A stretch of 41,882 nt of DNA, taken from assembly GCA_014380815.1 (NCBI GenBank), contig JACMJB010000257.1:1-41882 (forward strand), given 5' to 3'. The position numbers and the translations under genes were made by a program. Origin of the DNA: Armatimonadota bacterium (GTDB lineage: Bacteria > Armatimonadota > Armatimonadia > Armatimonadales > Armatimonadaceae). This document shows, piece after piece, positions 14,279 through 24,216 of the stretch (positions are counted from its first letter, which is position 1; every line of letters starts with the position of its first letter). The notes under the pieces are model-generated. The model was not told the DNA's origin. It saw nothing but the letters and a program-made list of their open reading frames with translations, and ran no database searches.

Positions 14279-14776
14279 ATGGACAAAACTACCCCGGAAT
14301 ATATTCGCCGCTATCTTTTGCATGGCCTCGCAGCGACGCCGCTGACCCTGACAGCATTGCTCGCGGGGGTTTCCGCCGCGGAACTGGACGCCCACCCGGA
14401 CCCGGCTCGGTTCACGCTCCGCGAGGCTATCGCGCACCTCGCCGATTGGGAAGGCGTTTGGCGCGAGCGGATCGAGCGGACCGTTGCCGAGGAGAGTCCC
14501 TTTTTGCCCAGCTATGATGAGGGGCAATGGGCGATTGATCATCACTACATGCAGACGGACGCCACGGAGCAGTTGGCCCGGTTCGCGGATGGAAGACAGA
14601 CTTTGACCGCCCTCCTGGGTGACCTGAAAGCCGAGGAATGGGCGCGGGTCGGGCTGCGCGACGAGGTCGGGGCAGTGAGTGTCTTCGAGATGGTCGCGAT
14701 GATCCTGGGCCACGACGGCTACCATGTGCGGCAGATTCTGGATTACCGCTCCCTGGGCCGGACGGCGACTGGGTGA
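14279..14776 (+). CDS. DinB-family protein
   Basis: 165 residues, all helical. The DinB/YfiT metal-site pattern is present: a first His in REAIAHLADWEGVWRERIE and a pair in MILGHDGYHVRQILDYR near the C-terminus. DinB-like four-helix proteins often act as metal-dependent thiol transferases or are uncharacterised. No ribosome-binding site is evident before the ATG. Its TGA overlaps the next start as GTGA, so it is coupled to the epimerase gene. Confidence 0.85.
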   Translation: MDKTTPEYIRRYLLHGLAATPLTLTALLAGVSAAELDAHPDPARFTLREAIAHLADWEGVWRERIERTVAEESPFLPSYDEGQWAIDHHYMQTDATEQLARFADGRQTLTALLGDLKAEEWARVGLRDEVGAVSVFEMVAMILGHDGYHVRQILDYRSLGRTATG

Positions 14777-15720
14777 GGGCGGTTGTGACCGGGGGGACCG
14801 GATTTCTCGGACGAAGACTTTGCGTCAGCCTGGTGATGGCAGGGGTTGGCGTCACTGTGATCTCACGCGATGCGTACGATTCGCGCAAAATCCTCGGCCC
14901 GGCGGTCAGCGTGGGCACGGGTGCGGGAAGCGGAGCCGGGATCAGCGTGATTGCCTGGGATTCGCCCGATGTCTGGCATGAGGCGATCCAGAGCGCGGAT
15001 GCCGTCTTTCATCTTGCGGGCGCATCGGTGGCCGGAGAGCGTTGGACCCCGGAGTACAAAGAAAAGATCCTGACTTCTCGTGTCACGACCACGCGCACCG
15101 TGGTGGAGGCGGGGCCAAAGGTCTTGATCAGCGCCTCCGCGGTCGGTTACTACGGCGACAGCGGCAGCAGTGCCGTTTCTGAATCAGCCCCCCCTGGCGA
15201 TGATTTCCTGGCGACTGTCTGCGTTGCCTGGGAGAGCGAGGCCGAAAGAGCCACCACGAACGGCGCACGCGTCTGCCGGATGCGAATCGGCAATGTGCTC
15301 GGCACCGAGGGCGGCGCGCTTCAGGCGATGCTCAATCCCCCCAATATCCCCTTCTCTCCCTGGAAACTGGGTCTGGGTGGCCCGATGGGGTCTGGCAGAC
15401 AGTGGTTCCCCTGGGTCCACGTGGACGATGTCATCGCTCTGATGCTGTTCGCCGCTTTCGAGAACGAATCCGCGCGCGGCCCGATCAATGTTGTCGCTCC
15501 GGAGCCGGTCACCAACGCCCAGTTCTCCCACGCTCTGGGGCGCATCCTCCGCCGTCCCTCGCTGGTGCCCGTGCCCGGCTTCGTGCTGAGAGCCATGGTC
15601 GGAGAGTTCGCCGAAGCGCTCCTCGGCGGGCAGAAAGTGGTCCCGGAAGCCGCGCAGCGTCTCGGCTATCGGTTCCGCTTCCCAGAACTCACCGCCGCGC
15701 TCACGGACCTTCTGGACTAA
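14773..15720 (+). CDS. NAD-dependent epimerase of the YfcH/TIGR01777 family
   Basis: 315 residues from the GTG at 14773, which overlaps the DinB stop; an extension upstream would read antisense to the family N-terminus. The Rossmann motif is VVTGGTGFLGRRL, then DAVFHLAGASVAGERW, the family signature VLISASAVGYYGDSG, PWVHVDDVIALMLF, and the C-terminal DUF1731 block LRRPSLVPVPGFVLRAM with LGYRFRFPELTAALTDLL. The fold is an extended SDR; the substrate of this family is unknown. Confidence 0.93.
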   Translation: MRAVVTGGTGFLGRRLCVSLVMAGVGVTVISRDAYDSRKILGPAVSVGTGAGSGAGISVIAWDSPDVWHEAIQSADAVFHLAGASVAGERWTPEYKEKILTSRVTTTRTVVEAGPKVLISASAVGYYGDSGSSAVSESAPPGDDFLATVCVAWESEAERATTNGARVCRMRIGNVLGTEGGALQAMLNPPNIPFSPWKLGLGGPMGSGRQWFPWVHVDDVIALMLFAAFENESARGPINVVAPEPVTNAQFSHALGRILRRPSLVPVPGFVLRAMVGEFAEALLGGQKVVPEAAQRLGYRFRFPELTAALTDLLD

Positions 15721-15734
15721 CAGGGATCCGCGAT

Positions 15735-17003
15735 TCAGACAGTCCGCTCGGCGGTCGTCAGGTTCGCGGGGGGGACGATCCCGATTCCTTCCCCAATTGG
15801 CACGGGGCGCACAAACGGACCCTGTGGGAGCCAGCGCGTGGTCAGCAATGATCCAGCAGCGATAGCGGCCCCGATCCAGAACGGCAGCTGGTAGTTCTGG
15901 TAGTGCTGCCATAGCCAGGCCCCGCCGATGGGGACGGTGACCGCGGCAATGTGATTCATGGTTGTTCCCATGGCGACGCAGGGCGTCAGCTCGTTTTTGC
16001 GCACGATCCGGTTCAGGTACGTCGTGAATCCCACCCCGAACGAAAACAAGACATTGTCAATCAGGAACAAGGCATAAAGCGCCTCGACCCGTCGCAGGCT
16101 GGCATAGCCGAGAAACACGACGATCAGGCCGATGCTGTAGAACGTCAGCGGGCCGCGCTCCCCTTTTCGATCTACGATCCTGCCGATCACCGGCGCGGTA
16201 ATGGCGATCAGGACAGCGTTGATTAGCTGAAGCAGCAGCATGTTCTCCAGCGGCACTTTATAAACAAGGATCAGCGCGAAGGACGCGAAGATCGCGAAGA
16301 TCTGACGGCGGCATCCCTCCAAAAATGTAAGCAGATAAAACAGTCCGTACTCGCGGCGCAGGATCAGGCGGGCACGCGGCTCGCTCGATGCGGCATGGCG
16401 CCCCAGCATCAGGCAGGTCAGACCGGAGGCAAAGATACAGGCACCAGCGAGAAAAAAGTAGGCGTTGTAAGGCAGATTCGGCAGGGAGTACCTCATCAGC
16501 CAGGCGGTCGCCAGGCCGCCGAGGGTCGCGACCGACCCGACTGCCCCCATACGTCCCAGGTGACGCCCTCCCTCCTCGCCCTTGGCGAGGGTCAGGGTGA
16601 TTGCGGGCGCGACAGAGGCGTACAAATGGAAACCGACAGACCAGAAGACCGAGATCAAAACCAGAGTGGCGTAGGTGGGCATCAAGCCGGTGACCCCCAT
16701 GCCAAACGAAGCGATAATCAGGCCAAGCCCCGCGACCCGCGATTCCGCAAGCGCGACCAGGGTTCCCGCTGTCAGTGCGGCAAGCAGGCCCGGCACCTCA
16801 CGCAGCGATTCCAGCCCGCCCAACTCCATCGGTCCGGCATGAAGAACATCGCGCAGAAAGTTCTGAAAGACGCCCATGTAGATGGCGAAGCCAAAGTAGA
16901 AAAGGGCGGTCAGCGTGGTGAATCGGCCCCAGTCACGTCGCAGCGACCGGGCCTCCTCGGGCAGTGAAGTCACCGAGGGTTCAGAAGAACGGGGAAAGGT
17001 CAT
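15735..17003 (-). CDS. MFS transporter
   Basis: 422 residues and about 12 membrane segments; the N-terminal half begins at TTLTALFYFGFAIYMGVFQN and a central cytoplasmic loop lies near GRHAASSEPRARLIL. The ATG at 17003 (MTFPRSSEPS) is chosen because the frame extended to 17402 only shadows modA. A minus-strand TAAAAT lies 5 nt before the ATG and no ribosome-binding site is visible, suggesting a leaderless transcript. The substrate cannot be inferred. Divergent from modA, with a 55-bp gap. Confidence 0.87.
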   Translation of the reverse strand: MTFPRSSEPSVTSLPEEARSLRRDWGRFTTLTALFYFGFAIYMGVFQNFLRDVLHAGPMELGGLESLREVPGLLAALTAGTLVALAESRVAGLGLIIASFGMGVTGLMPTYATLVLISVFWSVGFHLYASVAPAITLTLAKGEEGGRHLGRMGAVGSVATLGGLATAWLMRYSLPNLPYNAYFFLAGACIFASGLTCLMLGRHAASSEPRARLILRREYGLFYLLTFLEGCRRQIFAIFASFALILVYKVPLENMLLLQLINAVLIAITAPVIGRIVDRKGERGPLTFYSIGLIVVFLGYASLRRVEALYALFLIDNVLFSFGVGFTTYLNRIVRKNELTPCVAMGTTMNHIAAVTVPIGGAWLWQHYQNYQLPFWIGAAIAAGSLLTTRWLPQGPFVRPVPIGEGIGIVPPANLTTAERTV

Positions 17004-17008
17004 GTCCC

Positions 17009-17014
17009 ATTTTA
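17009..17014 (-). promoter_or_regulatory. Leaderless-type -10 box of the MFS gene
   Basis: Minus-strand TAAAAT ends 5 nt before the ATG at 17003. No good -35 is seen at 17 bp. The case rests on the shared pattern with other genes of the window. Confidence 0.35.
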
Positions 17015-17022
17015 CAGGACAC

Positions 17023-17052
17023 TTGCTCCTCTCAGTTGCAAGCGCGCATAAT
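17023..17052 (+). promoter_or_regulatory. Promoter of modA, leaderless type
   Basis: TTGCTC (17023-17028), an 18-bp spacer and CATAAT (17047-17052). Only 6 nt separate the -10 box from the ATG at 17059, so transcription should start at or next to the start codon. Confidence 0.5.
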
Positions 17053-17058
17053 AGGGGC

Positions 17059-17787
17059 ATGGCAATAGCAGCCGCGAGCACGGAGCTTCTGGTATCGGCG
17101 GCGGCATCGCTCACCGATGCGTTCGAGCAGATCGGGGCGGCGTTCGCTCGGAAGGAGAAGGGTGGCGTGACGGTGCGCTTTAATTTCGCGGCGTCGGGGG
17201 CGCTCAAGCAGCAGATTCTGGCTGGCGCTCCCGTAGCGGTGTTCGCCTCCGCCGCGCCGCGGGAGATGGACGAACTGGAGCGGGCTAAGCGGATCGAAGC
17301 CGCGACACGCCGTGACTTTGCGAGAAACCGGCTGGTGCTGATCGTGCCCGCCGGGTCACGCGCCGGGGTCAGGGATTGGAAGGATCTGACCGGGGCGGGC
17401 ATCCGGCGGATTGCGGTTGCCAGTCCGGACGGCGTGCCCGCGGGCCGTTATGCGAGGGAGACCCTGCTGAAGCGGGGGCTTTGGGCGGCGCTCCAGCCGA
17501 AATTGGTCTTCGGCGAAAATGTTCGGCAGACACTCACCTATGTCGCCGGGGGCGATGCCGACGCGGGGATCGTCTTTGCAACCGATGCGCGAAGCGAGGC
17601 GAGGCGGGTGCGGATCGCCGCCGTGGCGATTCCGGGCAGGGACCATTCTCCCATCGTCTACCCCGCCGCCGTGATCGCCGGCGCCCCGAACCCGGAGGCC
17701 GCCCGCCGCTTTGTCCGCTTTCTGCTTAGCCGAGAGGCACAGGGCATTTTTAAGCGGTGGGGCTTCTCCTCCCTGACAGCGGCCTGA
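17059..17787 (+). CDS. modA: ModA-like molybdate-binding protein without an evident signal peptide
   Basis: 242 residues of a type II periplasmic binding fold. Family motifs: LLVSAAASLTDAFEQIG, FNFAASGALKQQILAGAP, VFASAAPREMDEL, FARNRLVLIVPAGSRAGV, ADAGIVFATDAR and SPIVYPAAVIAGAPNPEAAR. It should capture molybdate or tungstate for ModB. Odd point: from the ATG at 17059 the mature domain begins almost at once (MAIAAASTELLVSAAASLTD), so no signal peptide or lipobox is seen; an in-frame ATG at 17002 adds 19 residues that do not look like a good signal either. The stop overlaps modB in TGATG. Confidence 0.88.
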   Translation: MAIAAASTELLVSAAASLTDAFEQIGAAFARKEKGGVTVRFNFAASGALKQQILAGAPVAVFASAAPREMDELERAKRIEAATRRDFARNRLVLIVPAGSRAGVRDWKDLTGAGIRRIAVASPDGVPAGRYARETLLKRGLWAALQPKLVFGENVRQTLTYVAGGDADAGIVFATDARSEARRVRIAAVAIPGRDHSPIVYPAAVIAGAPNPEAARRFVRFLLSREAQGIFKRWGFSSLTAA

Positions 17788-18461
17788 TGTCCCCGCTCAC
17801 GCTTTCCCTGCTCGTCGCCACAGCCGCGATGCTGCTCGCCGTACCACCCGGCCTGGTGACCGCCTGGTGGCTGGGGACCGGGAGACCGTTTCCCGGCAAG
17901 TCGCTGGTGGAAACGCTGCTGACACTACCGCTGGTGCTGCCACCGACCGTCGTGGGCTTTGGCCTGCTGCTCGTGCTGGGACAGCAGACCGCTCTGGGCC
18001 GATTCCTCAATGACACGCTCGGCGTGCGCCTATTGCTTACCTGGCAGGCAGCAGCGATTGCCTCGGCGATCATGGCGGCACCGCTTTTCACCCGAACTGC
18101 CGCCGCCGCTTTTGCCGCGGTGGACCCCGACCTGCTGGATGCCGGGCGGACCCTCGGCGCATCGGAGGGGCGGCTGCTGTTTCGGGTCCTGATCCCTCTG
18201 AGCTACCGGGGGCTTCTGGCGGGCGGGACCCTCGCCTTTGCCCGCGCCCTGGGCGAGTTCGGGGCAACCCTGATGGTGGCGGGCACAATACCAGGCCGGA
18301 CACAGACCCTGCCGCTCTCGCTCTACGCCGCCGTGCAGAACGGCAAGAACGAGGCGGCTCTGCGCGATGCGGTCCTGCTCTCTCTGCTGGCCTTTGCGCT
18401 TGTGGGCACGATCAGCCTCTACACCGGGACGGTCGCGACACGGCGGGGGGAGCGACCTTGA
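17787..18461 (+). CDS. modB: Molybdate ABC transporter permease
   Basis: 224 residues with about five membrane segments, the usual ModB size. It shows SPLTLSLLVATAAMLLAVP, TLPLVLPPTVVGFGLLLVLG, and the EAA loop DAGRTLGASEGRLLFRVLIP, where the permease contacts its ATPase, then ARALGEFGATLMVAGTIPGR, a strong ModB signature. The ATG overlaps the modA stop by one base (TGATG). No modC ATPase follows; the next gene is convergent. The ATPase must be encoded elsewhere or shared with another importer. Confidence 0.94.
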   Translation: MSPLTLSLLVATAAMLLAVPPGLVTAWWLGTGRPFPGKSLVETLLTLPLVLPPTVVGFGLLLVLGQQTALGRFLNDTLGVRLLLTWQAAAIASAIMAAPLFTRTAAAAFAAVDPDLLDAGRTLGASEGRLLFRVLIPLSYRGLLAGGTLAFARALGEFGATLMVAGTIPGRTQTLPLSLYAAVQNGKNEAALRDAVLLSLLAFALVGTISLYTGTVATRRGERP

Positions 18462-18473
18462 GGGGTCGCGGAG

Positions 18474-19403
18474 TCAGGGGGCGGTCAAGGCGGCATCCAG
18501 AAACTCGGTGACACGGCGCGCGTATTCCTCTCTGGCAACGTACACGCTCCGCACGTGCTCTGCGCCGGGGACTTCCCAAAGGGTCGTGTTTCCCGGCGAG
18601 GCAGCCCAGATCCGGCGGGAGTTTTCCGGGGCGATCAGCCGGTCTTCCTGCCCATGAATCAGCAGAACGGGACGGGGGAAGATCCGCCCCATCGCGGCGA
18701 GTGGTGCGATCTGGTCGCAGTGGACCCCCAGCATCGTCTCGCCCGCCCGACGCGCGCTTGGTGTCACCAGAGGCGCGACTCTGGGGCCAAGAGCAAGCTG
18801 AAGCCGCCCCTCGACGGCGCTGTCAAAACGGGCGTAGGGTGAGTCCGCCACCACGGCCCGGACCCGCTCCGGCTCCTCGGCGGCAACCAGCAGTGCGACA
18901 GACGCCCCCATGCTCTCTCCCAGCAGCGCAAGGGGGAGCGACCGGAGACCGGGATGCGAACCGACCCAGTCTAGTACCGCTGCCAGGTCGTCCGGCTCGG
19001 TGCAGCCGAAGGTCGCCATTCTGCCGCCGCTCCAGCCGTGCGCCCGCCAATCAAACAGCACGGCGGCATAGCCGGCCTCATGCAGAAAGGCGAGATACGG
19101 TAGCATGGTGGCCCGGTTGCCGTAGTAACCATGGCAGACGACGATCACGCCCCGCACGGAAGCGTGTTCGGGCGCAGGGACGTACCACGCCGACAGGGAG
19201 ACTCCGTCCTGGGTTCGCAGACGGACCCGTTCGAAGGAGATCCCAAGCGCGGAGAGCGGCGTCTTGTCGTGCAGGCGGCGCGGCGGGTGCAGAAACCCCC
19301 AGGCCAGCGCGGCGGGGAAGCACGCGACAGCAGCGACCCCCACCCCCAGTGCGGCCAGTCCCCAAAAGCCGCCGACTTTCTTATTCCTGCTCGCGGGTTT
19401 CAT
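18474..19403 (-). CDS. Membrane-anchored alpha/beta hydrolase
   Basis: 309 residues from the ATG at 19403. An N-terminal hydrophobic segment near residues 11-33 (GFWGLAALGVGVAAVACF) should anchor it with the catalytic domain outside. The domain shows VIVVCHGYYGNRATM (oxyanion region), VLFDWRAHGWSGG, the nucleophile elbow LALLGESMGASVALL, the acid in LLIHGQEDRLIAPENS and the His in VPGAEHVRSVYVA. This matches the BAAT/YqkD-like esterase/peptidase group; the substrate is unknown. Frame upstream of 19403 is unlikely coding, since a good promoter lies there. Confidence 0.88.
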   Translation of the reverse strand: MKPASRNKKVGGFWGLAALGVGVAAVACFPAALAWGFLHPPRRLHDKTPLSALGISFERVRLRTQDGVSLSAWYVPAPEHASVRGVIVVCHGYYGNRATMLPYLAFLHEAGYAAVLFDWRAHGWSGGRMATFGCTEPDDLAAVLDWVGSHPGLRSLPLALLGESMGASVALLVAAEEPERVRAVVADSPYARFDSAVEGRLQLALGPRVAPLVTPSARRAGETMLGVHCDQIAPLAAMGRIFPRPVLLIHGQEDRLIAPENSRRIWAASPGNTTLWEVPGAEHVRSVYVAREEYARRVTEFLDAALTAP

Positions 19404-19411
19404 CCTGGGTA

Positions 19412-19440
19412 ATTGTAGTCGTCCACCGCCCAGACCGCAA
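19412..19440 (-). promoter_or_regulatory. Promoter of the hydrolase gene, near-leaderless
   Basis: Minus-strand TTGCGG (19435-19440), a 17-bp spacer and TACAAT (19412-19417). The -10 box ends 8 nt before the ATG at 19403, leaving at most a leader of 1-3 nt. Confidence 0.55.
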
Positions 19441-19664
19441 CGAGGCCCCCTGATCCGGTTACGGCGGAGCGGCTGAGGGGTAAACGATTTGTGGCGAGCG
19501 CTGCGGGAACAGCGAACAGCCCTTAATGAAACTAAATACCAGCAGTGCTTCGTAATATCAGGGTGGGGGGCGGTACGGCTTGCGGGGAGAACCCAGGCCG
19601 CGGCAGCAAAAGACTCCGACGTGAATTGAGAACCGAAACGCACTTGGAAAGAGCAGCGACGACG

Positions 19665-19958
19665 ATGAAACACGAGCTACGCCCAATGGTGGACCTCTCG
19701 CGGCGAATTTTTACATTGCGGCATATCGAGACCGGCGAGTACATCTGCCTGCGCCAGGACAGGACCGAATACGTGGCCTGCTTCTCCGATGGGGATTCGG
19801 CGGGCCAGTTTCGCGAGGAAATGGGGCTGATCGAGCACGTGGACCTCGCGCCGATGCCCCTGAGTGAGACCCCCTTCGACCACTACTGGCTGGACGGCGA
19901 GATGCTGGGCCGTAACGCGCTCACCAACAACGGCGCGGCCTCCTACCCGGCGGGCTAG
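19665..19958 (+). CDS. Small protein of unknown function
   Basis: 97 residues from ATG 19665 (MKHELRPMVDLSRRIF); GGAAAG lies 13 nt upstream. The sequence TGEYICLRQDRTEYVACF, then SAGQFREEMGLIEHVDLAP, reads as a compact alpha/beta soluble domain, with no signal or membrane segment. Codon use matches its neighbours and the composition looks like a real protein, but I do not recognise a family. The stop codon lies inside a perfect 24-bp palindrome that may serve as its terminator. The 261 bp between the divergent hydrolase gene and this ORF show nothing else I can name beyond the hydrolase promoter. Confidence 0.6.
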   Translation: MKHELRPMVDLSRRIFTLRHIETGEYICLRQDRTEYVACFSDGDSAGQFREEMGLIEHVDLAPMPLSETPFDHYWLDGEMLGRNALTNNGAASYPAG

Positions 19959-19968
19959 CCCGCCGGGT
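19945..19968. terminator. Perfect 24-bp palindrome over a stop codon
   Basis: ACCCGGCGGGCT is followed directly by its reverse complement AGCCCGCCGGGT. The TAG stop of the 97-residue ORF is 19956-19958, at the centre. Extremely stable hairpin on either strand but no T-tract. Confidence 0.55.
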
Positions 19969-20143
19969 GGGGGAACGCAAGGTCCTGGCATCCGCACACC
20001 CACTGGCCCTCGCCTGGAAGATTGCGAGCAACGCGATTTGCCACATTTTGTAACCCTGTCGTCGAACCGGGGGCAGGCGAGACAGAGTGAATCGTGCAGA
20101 TCCTGCATGGACAGCATGGGGCAAGGGAGCAGAACCCGGAAAG
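19969..20143. other. Gene-free stretch before the ahcY promoter
   Basis: Together with the ahcY leader, 324 bp carry no gene between the small ORF and ahcY. In 19969-20143 I see no coding frame with support, no RNA gene and no clear repeat. Confidence 0.5.
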
Positions 20144-21590
<1,447 letters not shown>

Positions 21591-21608
21591 GGGTCTCGCG
21601 GTATGGAT

Positions 21609-21632
21609 GACCCCGGCCTTCAGGCCGGGGTC
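21609..21632. terminator. Bidirectional terminator shared by ahcY and the antiporter gene
   Basis: GACCCCGGCC (21609-21618), loop TTCA, GGCCGGGGTC (21623-21632): 10 perfect base pairs. On the minus strand it encodes the last residues of the antiporter, whose TGA stop (21620-21622) falls in the loop. Confidence 0.7.
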
Positions 21633-22852
21633 TTCCCCCCAAGCCCCGCCTCATCCACAGACAGCAGGAATCCGTCGCCGTTCGTTTCGTCGGGTTCCGC
21701 GGGGACACCCGCGAGCAGTGCTTTCAGCACCGGGGGGGCGACCACCGAGGTAAGCAGCGACATGGCAATGATAATGGCGTAGATACGTCCAGAAAACACG
21801 CCCGCCCCCTGTCCCAGGCTGGCGACAATGATTCCGACCTCACCCCTCGGCACCATGCCGACCCCGATGATCAGGGCGGACCTCCTGCCGAGCGAGATCG
21901 CTCCAAACCCTCCCCCAATCAGCTTGGAGACAATGGCGAGCAGGGTCACAAAGGCAAGCGTGCCGATCGCCGCCCCGCTTGCGAGCTCCCGCAGGTCCAC
22001 TTTAGCGCCGGTCACCACGAAAAAGAACGGGACCAGAAAAGCCATCAAAGGCTGTATCTGGCGCTCCAGCGCATGGCGCTGCCGGGACTCCGCAATCACC
22101 ATTCCCGCCAGAAATGCCCCGATGATCGCGGCAAGACCCGTAAATGTGGCGGCGGCGGCAAGTCCCAGGCAGAGTGCGAGCGAGAGGGTCAGCGGTGACA
22201 GCGGATTGATCGGGGCATCCAGCAGTTCGCTGTTCTTGCGGAGAAGGCGAGTGCCCACCAGTCCGATGACCACGACAAACCCGACTGCCTGAACCAGAAC
22301 GATCCCCAGACGCAGATAGTCAACGCCTCCCCCACCCTGAAGCGCGGTCACGATCCCAAGCAGCAGCATTGCAAGAATATCGTCAATGACCGCCGCCCCC
22401 AGGATCACGCGGCTTTCGGTTCGCCCCAGAACCCCAAGGTCGGAAAGGACGCGGGCGGTGATCCCCGCCGAGGTCGCCACAAAAGCGGCGGCGATGAACA
22501 GGCTTTTGGGGGTATCGAAACCCGACCACCTGGCCCACATTGCCCCCAGAAGAAAGGGCAGAACGACCCCCAACACCCCGACCAGGCATGCGATTCGCCC
22601 CACCTTACGCAGGTCTCCGACCTGTGTTTCCAGACCGACCGAGAACAGAAGCAGGACCGCTCCGATCTCCGCCAAAACTTCGAGCGGTTCAGAGGCGGGC
22701 GGAATCCAGCCAAGGGCGGCGGGACCAATGACGCAGCCCGCCGCGATCTCGCCGACCACGGCGGGGAGCTTCAGACGCTGGGCGGTCTCCGCACCGACTT
22801 GTGCGGCGACGAAGACGATAAAGAGCACCAGTAGGATATTGGTTTCGGGCAT
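21620..22852 (-). CDS. CPA2-family cation/proton antiporter (Kef/NhaS3-like)
   Basis: 410 residues with about 12 membrane segments, a pure membrane domain without RCK/TrkA-N. Start ATG 22852 (MPETNILLVLFIVFVAAQ); the frame upstream to 23041 is unlikely. Family features: RLKLPAVVGEIAAGCVIGP in the second helix, LLFSVGLETQVGDLRKVG, the ion-binding helix with Asp pair in GAAVIDDILAMLLLGIV, AAIIGAFLAGMVIAES and GMVPRGEVGIIVASLG. It exchanges Na+ or K+ for H+ across the inner membrane. The C-terminal tail carries the shared terminator. Confidence 0.93.
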   Translation of the reverse strand: MPETNILLVLFIVFVAAQVGAETAQRLKLPAVVGEIAAGCVIGPAALGWIPPASEPLEVLAEIGAVLLLFSVGLETQVGDLRKVGRIACLVGVLGVVLPFLLGAMWARWSGFDTPKSLFIAAAFVATSAGITARVLSDLGVLGRTESRVILGAAVIDDILAMLLLGIVTALQGGGGVDYLRLGIVLVQAVGFVVVIGLVGTRLLRKNSELLDAPINPLSPLTLSLALCLGLAAAATFTGLAAIIGAFLAGMVIAESRQRHALERQIQPLMAFLVPFFFVVTGAKVDLRELASGAAIGTLAFVTLLAIVSKLIGGGFGAISLGRRSALIIGVGMVPRGEVGIIVASLGQGAGVFSGRIYAIIIAMSLLTSVVAPPVLKALLAGVPAEPDETNGDGFLLSVDEAGLGGKTPA

Positions 22853-23015
22853 TGTGTTCCGCACCGTTCCGAGGCCCTCTTTCCGAAAGCCGATCACGGA
22901 ACCTACCGCGGGAAGCGCTGTCAGGACCGCGGGAATGGGATTGTGCAGCCATAGTGTACCTGGCACGGGGTCAGTCGTGGCCGCGATAGCGTCGTGTTGC
23001 ACCGGGTCCGCGGTT

Positions 23016-24191
23016 CTACCGCGGCATGGTGCGATATACACTGCGAATCAGCGCGACATCGGAGATGGAGGCAGGGAGGAGATCCGGGGTGTTTTCAGCA
23101 GCCCGTTCCCGGTTTTGCCGCAAAGCGTTCGCGACAACGTAATCGTAACGTCCCGCAAGCAGCAGTCCCACCAGAGACTGGTTGCTGTCCAGCGCACGAA
23201 TAAGGCCGTGCACCCCGGTCTTTCCGATGCCGTTTTTCCGCAAATCCAGGTGCCGAAGCGGTGGATTAGCGGCAAGAAAGGCCGCCGCCACGGTCGCGCC
23301 ACGGTCTCCCAGCGCGTTTGGTGATGCCCCCAGAACGCTTGTGGAGGGACTCCAGCCAAGATCAAGGTGCGACAATGCTTTGTGATCGCGCAGCCCCTCG
23401 AACAGGGCCGCACCTCCCGCTTCGGAAAGGGTGTTGCTGGCCAGGCCCAGCTCTTCCAGCGTCTGGTTTTCGCGCAGGGCATCAGCCAGGATCACCGCCC
23501 CTGTGTCGCCGATCGCATTCACATTCAGCAGCAACGCTTTTAACGAGGGGTTAGTTCGGAGCAGTACCGCCAGATGCTCGGCCTCGTTCGGTCCGATACC
23601 ATTGCCGCCGAGGTACAGCCGCTCTACGGTCCGGTTTTGATGCAGCAAGGCGTCAAGGATCGCTGCCAGTCCGTCCGCACCGATCTGCGTATTGACCAGG
23701 TCCAGGGTTCGGAGCGTGCGGTTCGTCCGCAGCATCGCCGCCACCGCCGCCGCGCCCTCAGGGCCGATAGGATTGCGCTTCAGCCATAGTCCCGTGACGC
23801 TGCGGTTCGTTGTTAGAACCTCGCAGAGCCGGGCAGTGCCCGCCGAAGAGATGCGATTGCAGCCCAGGTACAAGATCTCCAGTGCTGGGTTTTCTGCAAC
23901 GAGACGGGCGACATCGTCCGCGCCGCTGTCGCCGATACCGTCCGTCCCCAGGAGCAGGCTGCGGACCCGCGTGTTTCGGGTGAGAGCCTCCGTGACGATT
24001 CGGCAGCCGTCCGGCCCCAGGCTCTGCTTGCACAGATCCAGCCGACCGTCTGGAAGGGCGGTGCCACGCGGGAACACCGTCGCCTCTGTCACGGGCCGGT
24101 TCGCGAGCAGGTGCGCTGCCAGCGGCGCGATTTCGGCGGGGTCGCAGGGCTGAATCTCGTAGGGAATCGCGATTGGGCAGTGTACTAGCAT
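23016..24191 (-). CDS. Leucine-rich-repeat protein of ribonuclease-inhibitor type
   Basis: 391 residues from ATG 24191, with GGAG 9 nt upstream. After an N-terminal part (PIAIPYEIQPCDPAEIA) come about nine repeats of 28 residues with the consensus LxxLxLxxNxIGxxGAxxLAxxLxxN, for example LEILYLGCNRISSAGTARL, VTGLWLKRNPIGPEGAAAV, VERLYLGGNGIGPNEAEHL and LKALLLNVNAIGDTGAVIL. This is the RI-like class, common in eukaryotic NLR/RNH1 proteins and less usual in bacteria. No signal peptide or membrane segment, so a cytoplasmic protein-interaction scaffold is likely. It lies 25 nt after the zinc-ribbon SDR gene and is probably cotranscribed with it. Confidence 0.88.
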   Translation of the reverse strand: MLVHCPIAIPYEIQPCDPAEIAPLAAHLLANRPVTEATVFPRGTALPDGRLDLCKQSLGPDGCRIVTEALTRNTRVRSLLLGTDGIGDSGADDVARLVAENPALEILYLGCNRISSAGTARLCEVLTTNRSVTGLWLKRNPIGPEGAAAVAAMLRTNRTLRTLDLVNTQIGADGLAAILDALLHQNRTVERLYLGGNGIGPNEAEHLAVLLRTNPSLKALLLNVNAIGDTGAVILADALRENQTLEELGLASNTLSEAGGAALFEGLRDHKALSHLDLGWSPSTSVLGASPNALGDRGATVAAAFLAANPPLRHLDLRKNGIGKTGVHGLIRALDSNQSLVGLLLAGRYDYVVANALRQNRERAAENTPDLLPASISDVALIRSVYRTMPR

Positions 24192-24216
24192 AAGAACGCG
24201 CTCCACAGATCCCCCC

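Noticed and set aside
17004-17402. N-terminal extension of the MFS protein
   Set aside because: Antisense to modA; Ser/Ala/Arg-rich and not family-like.
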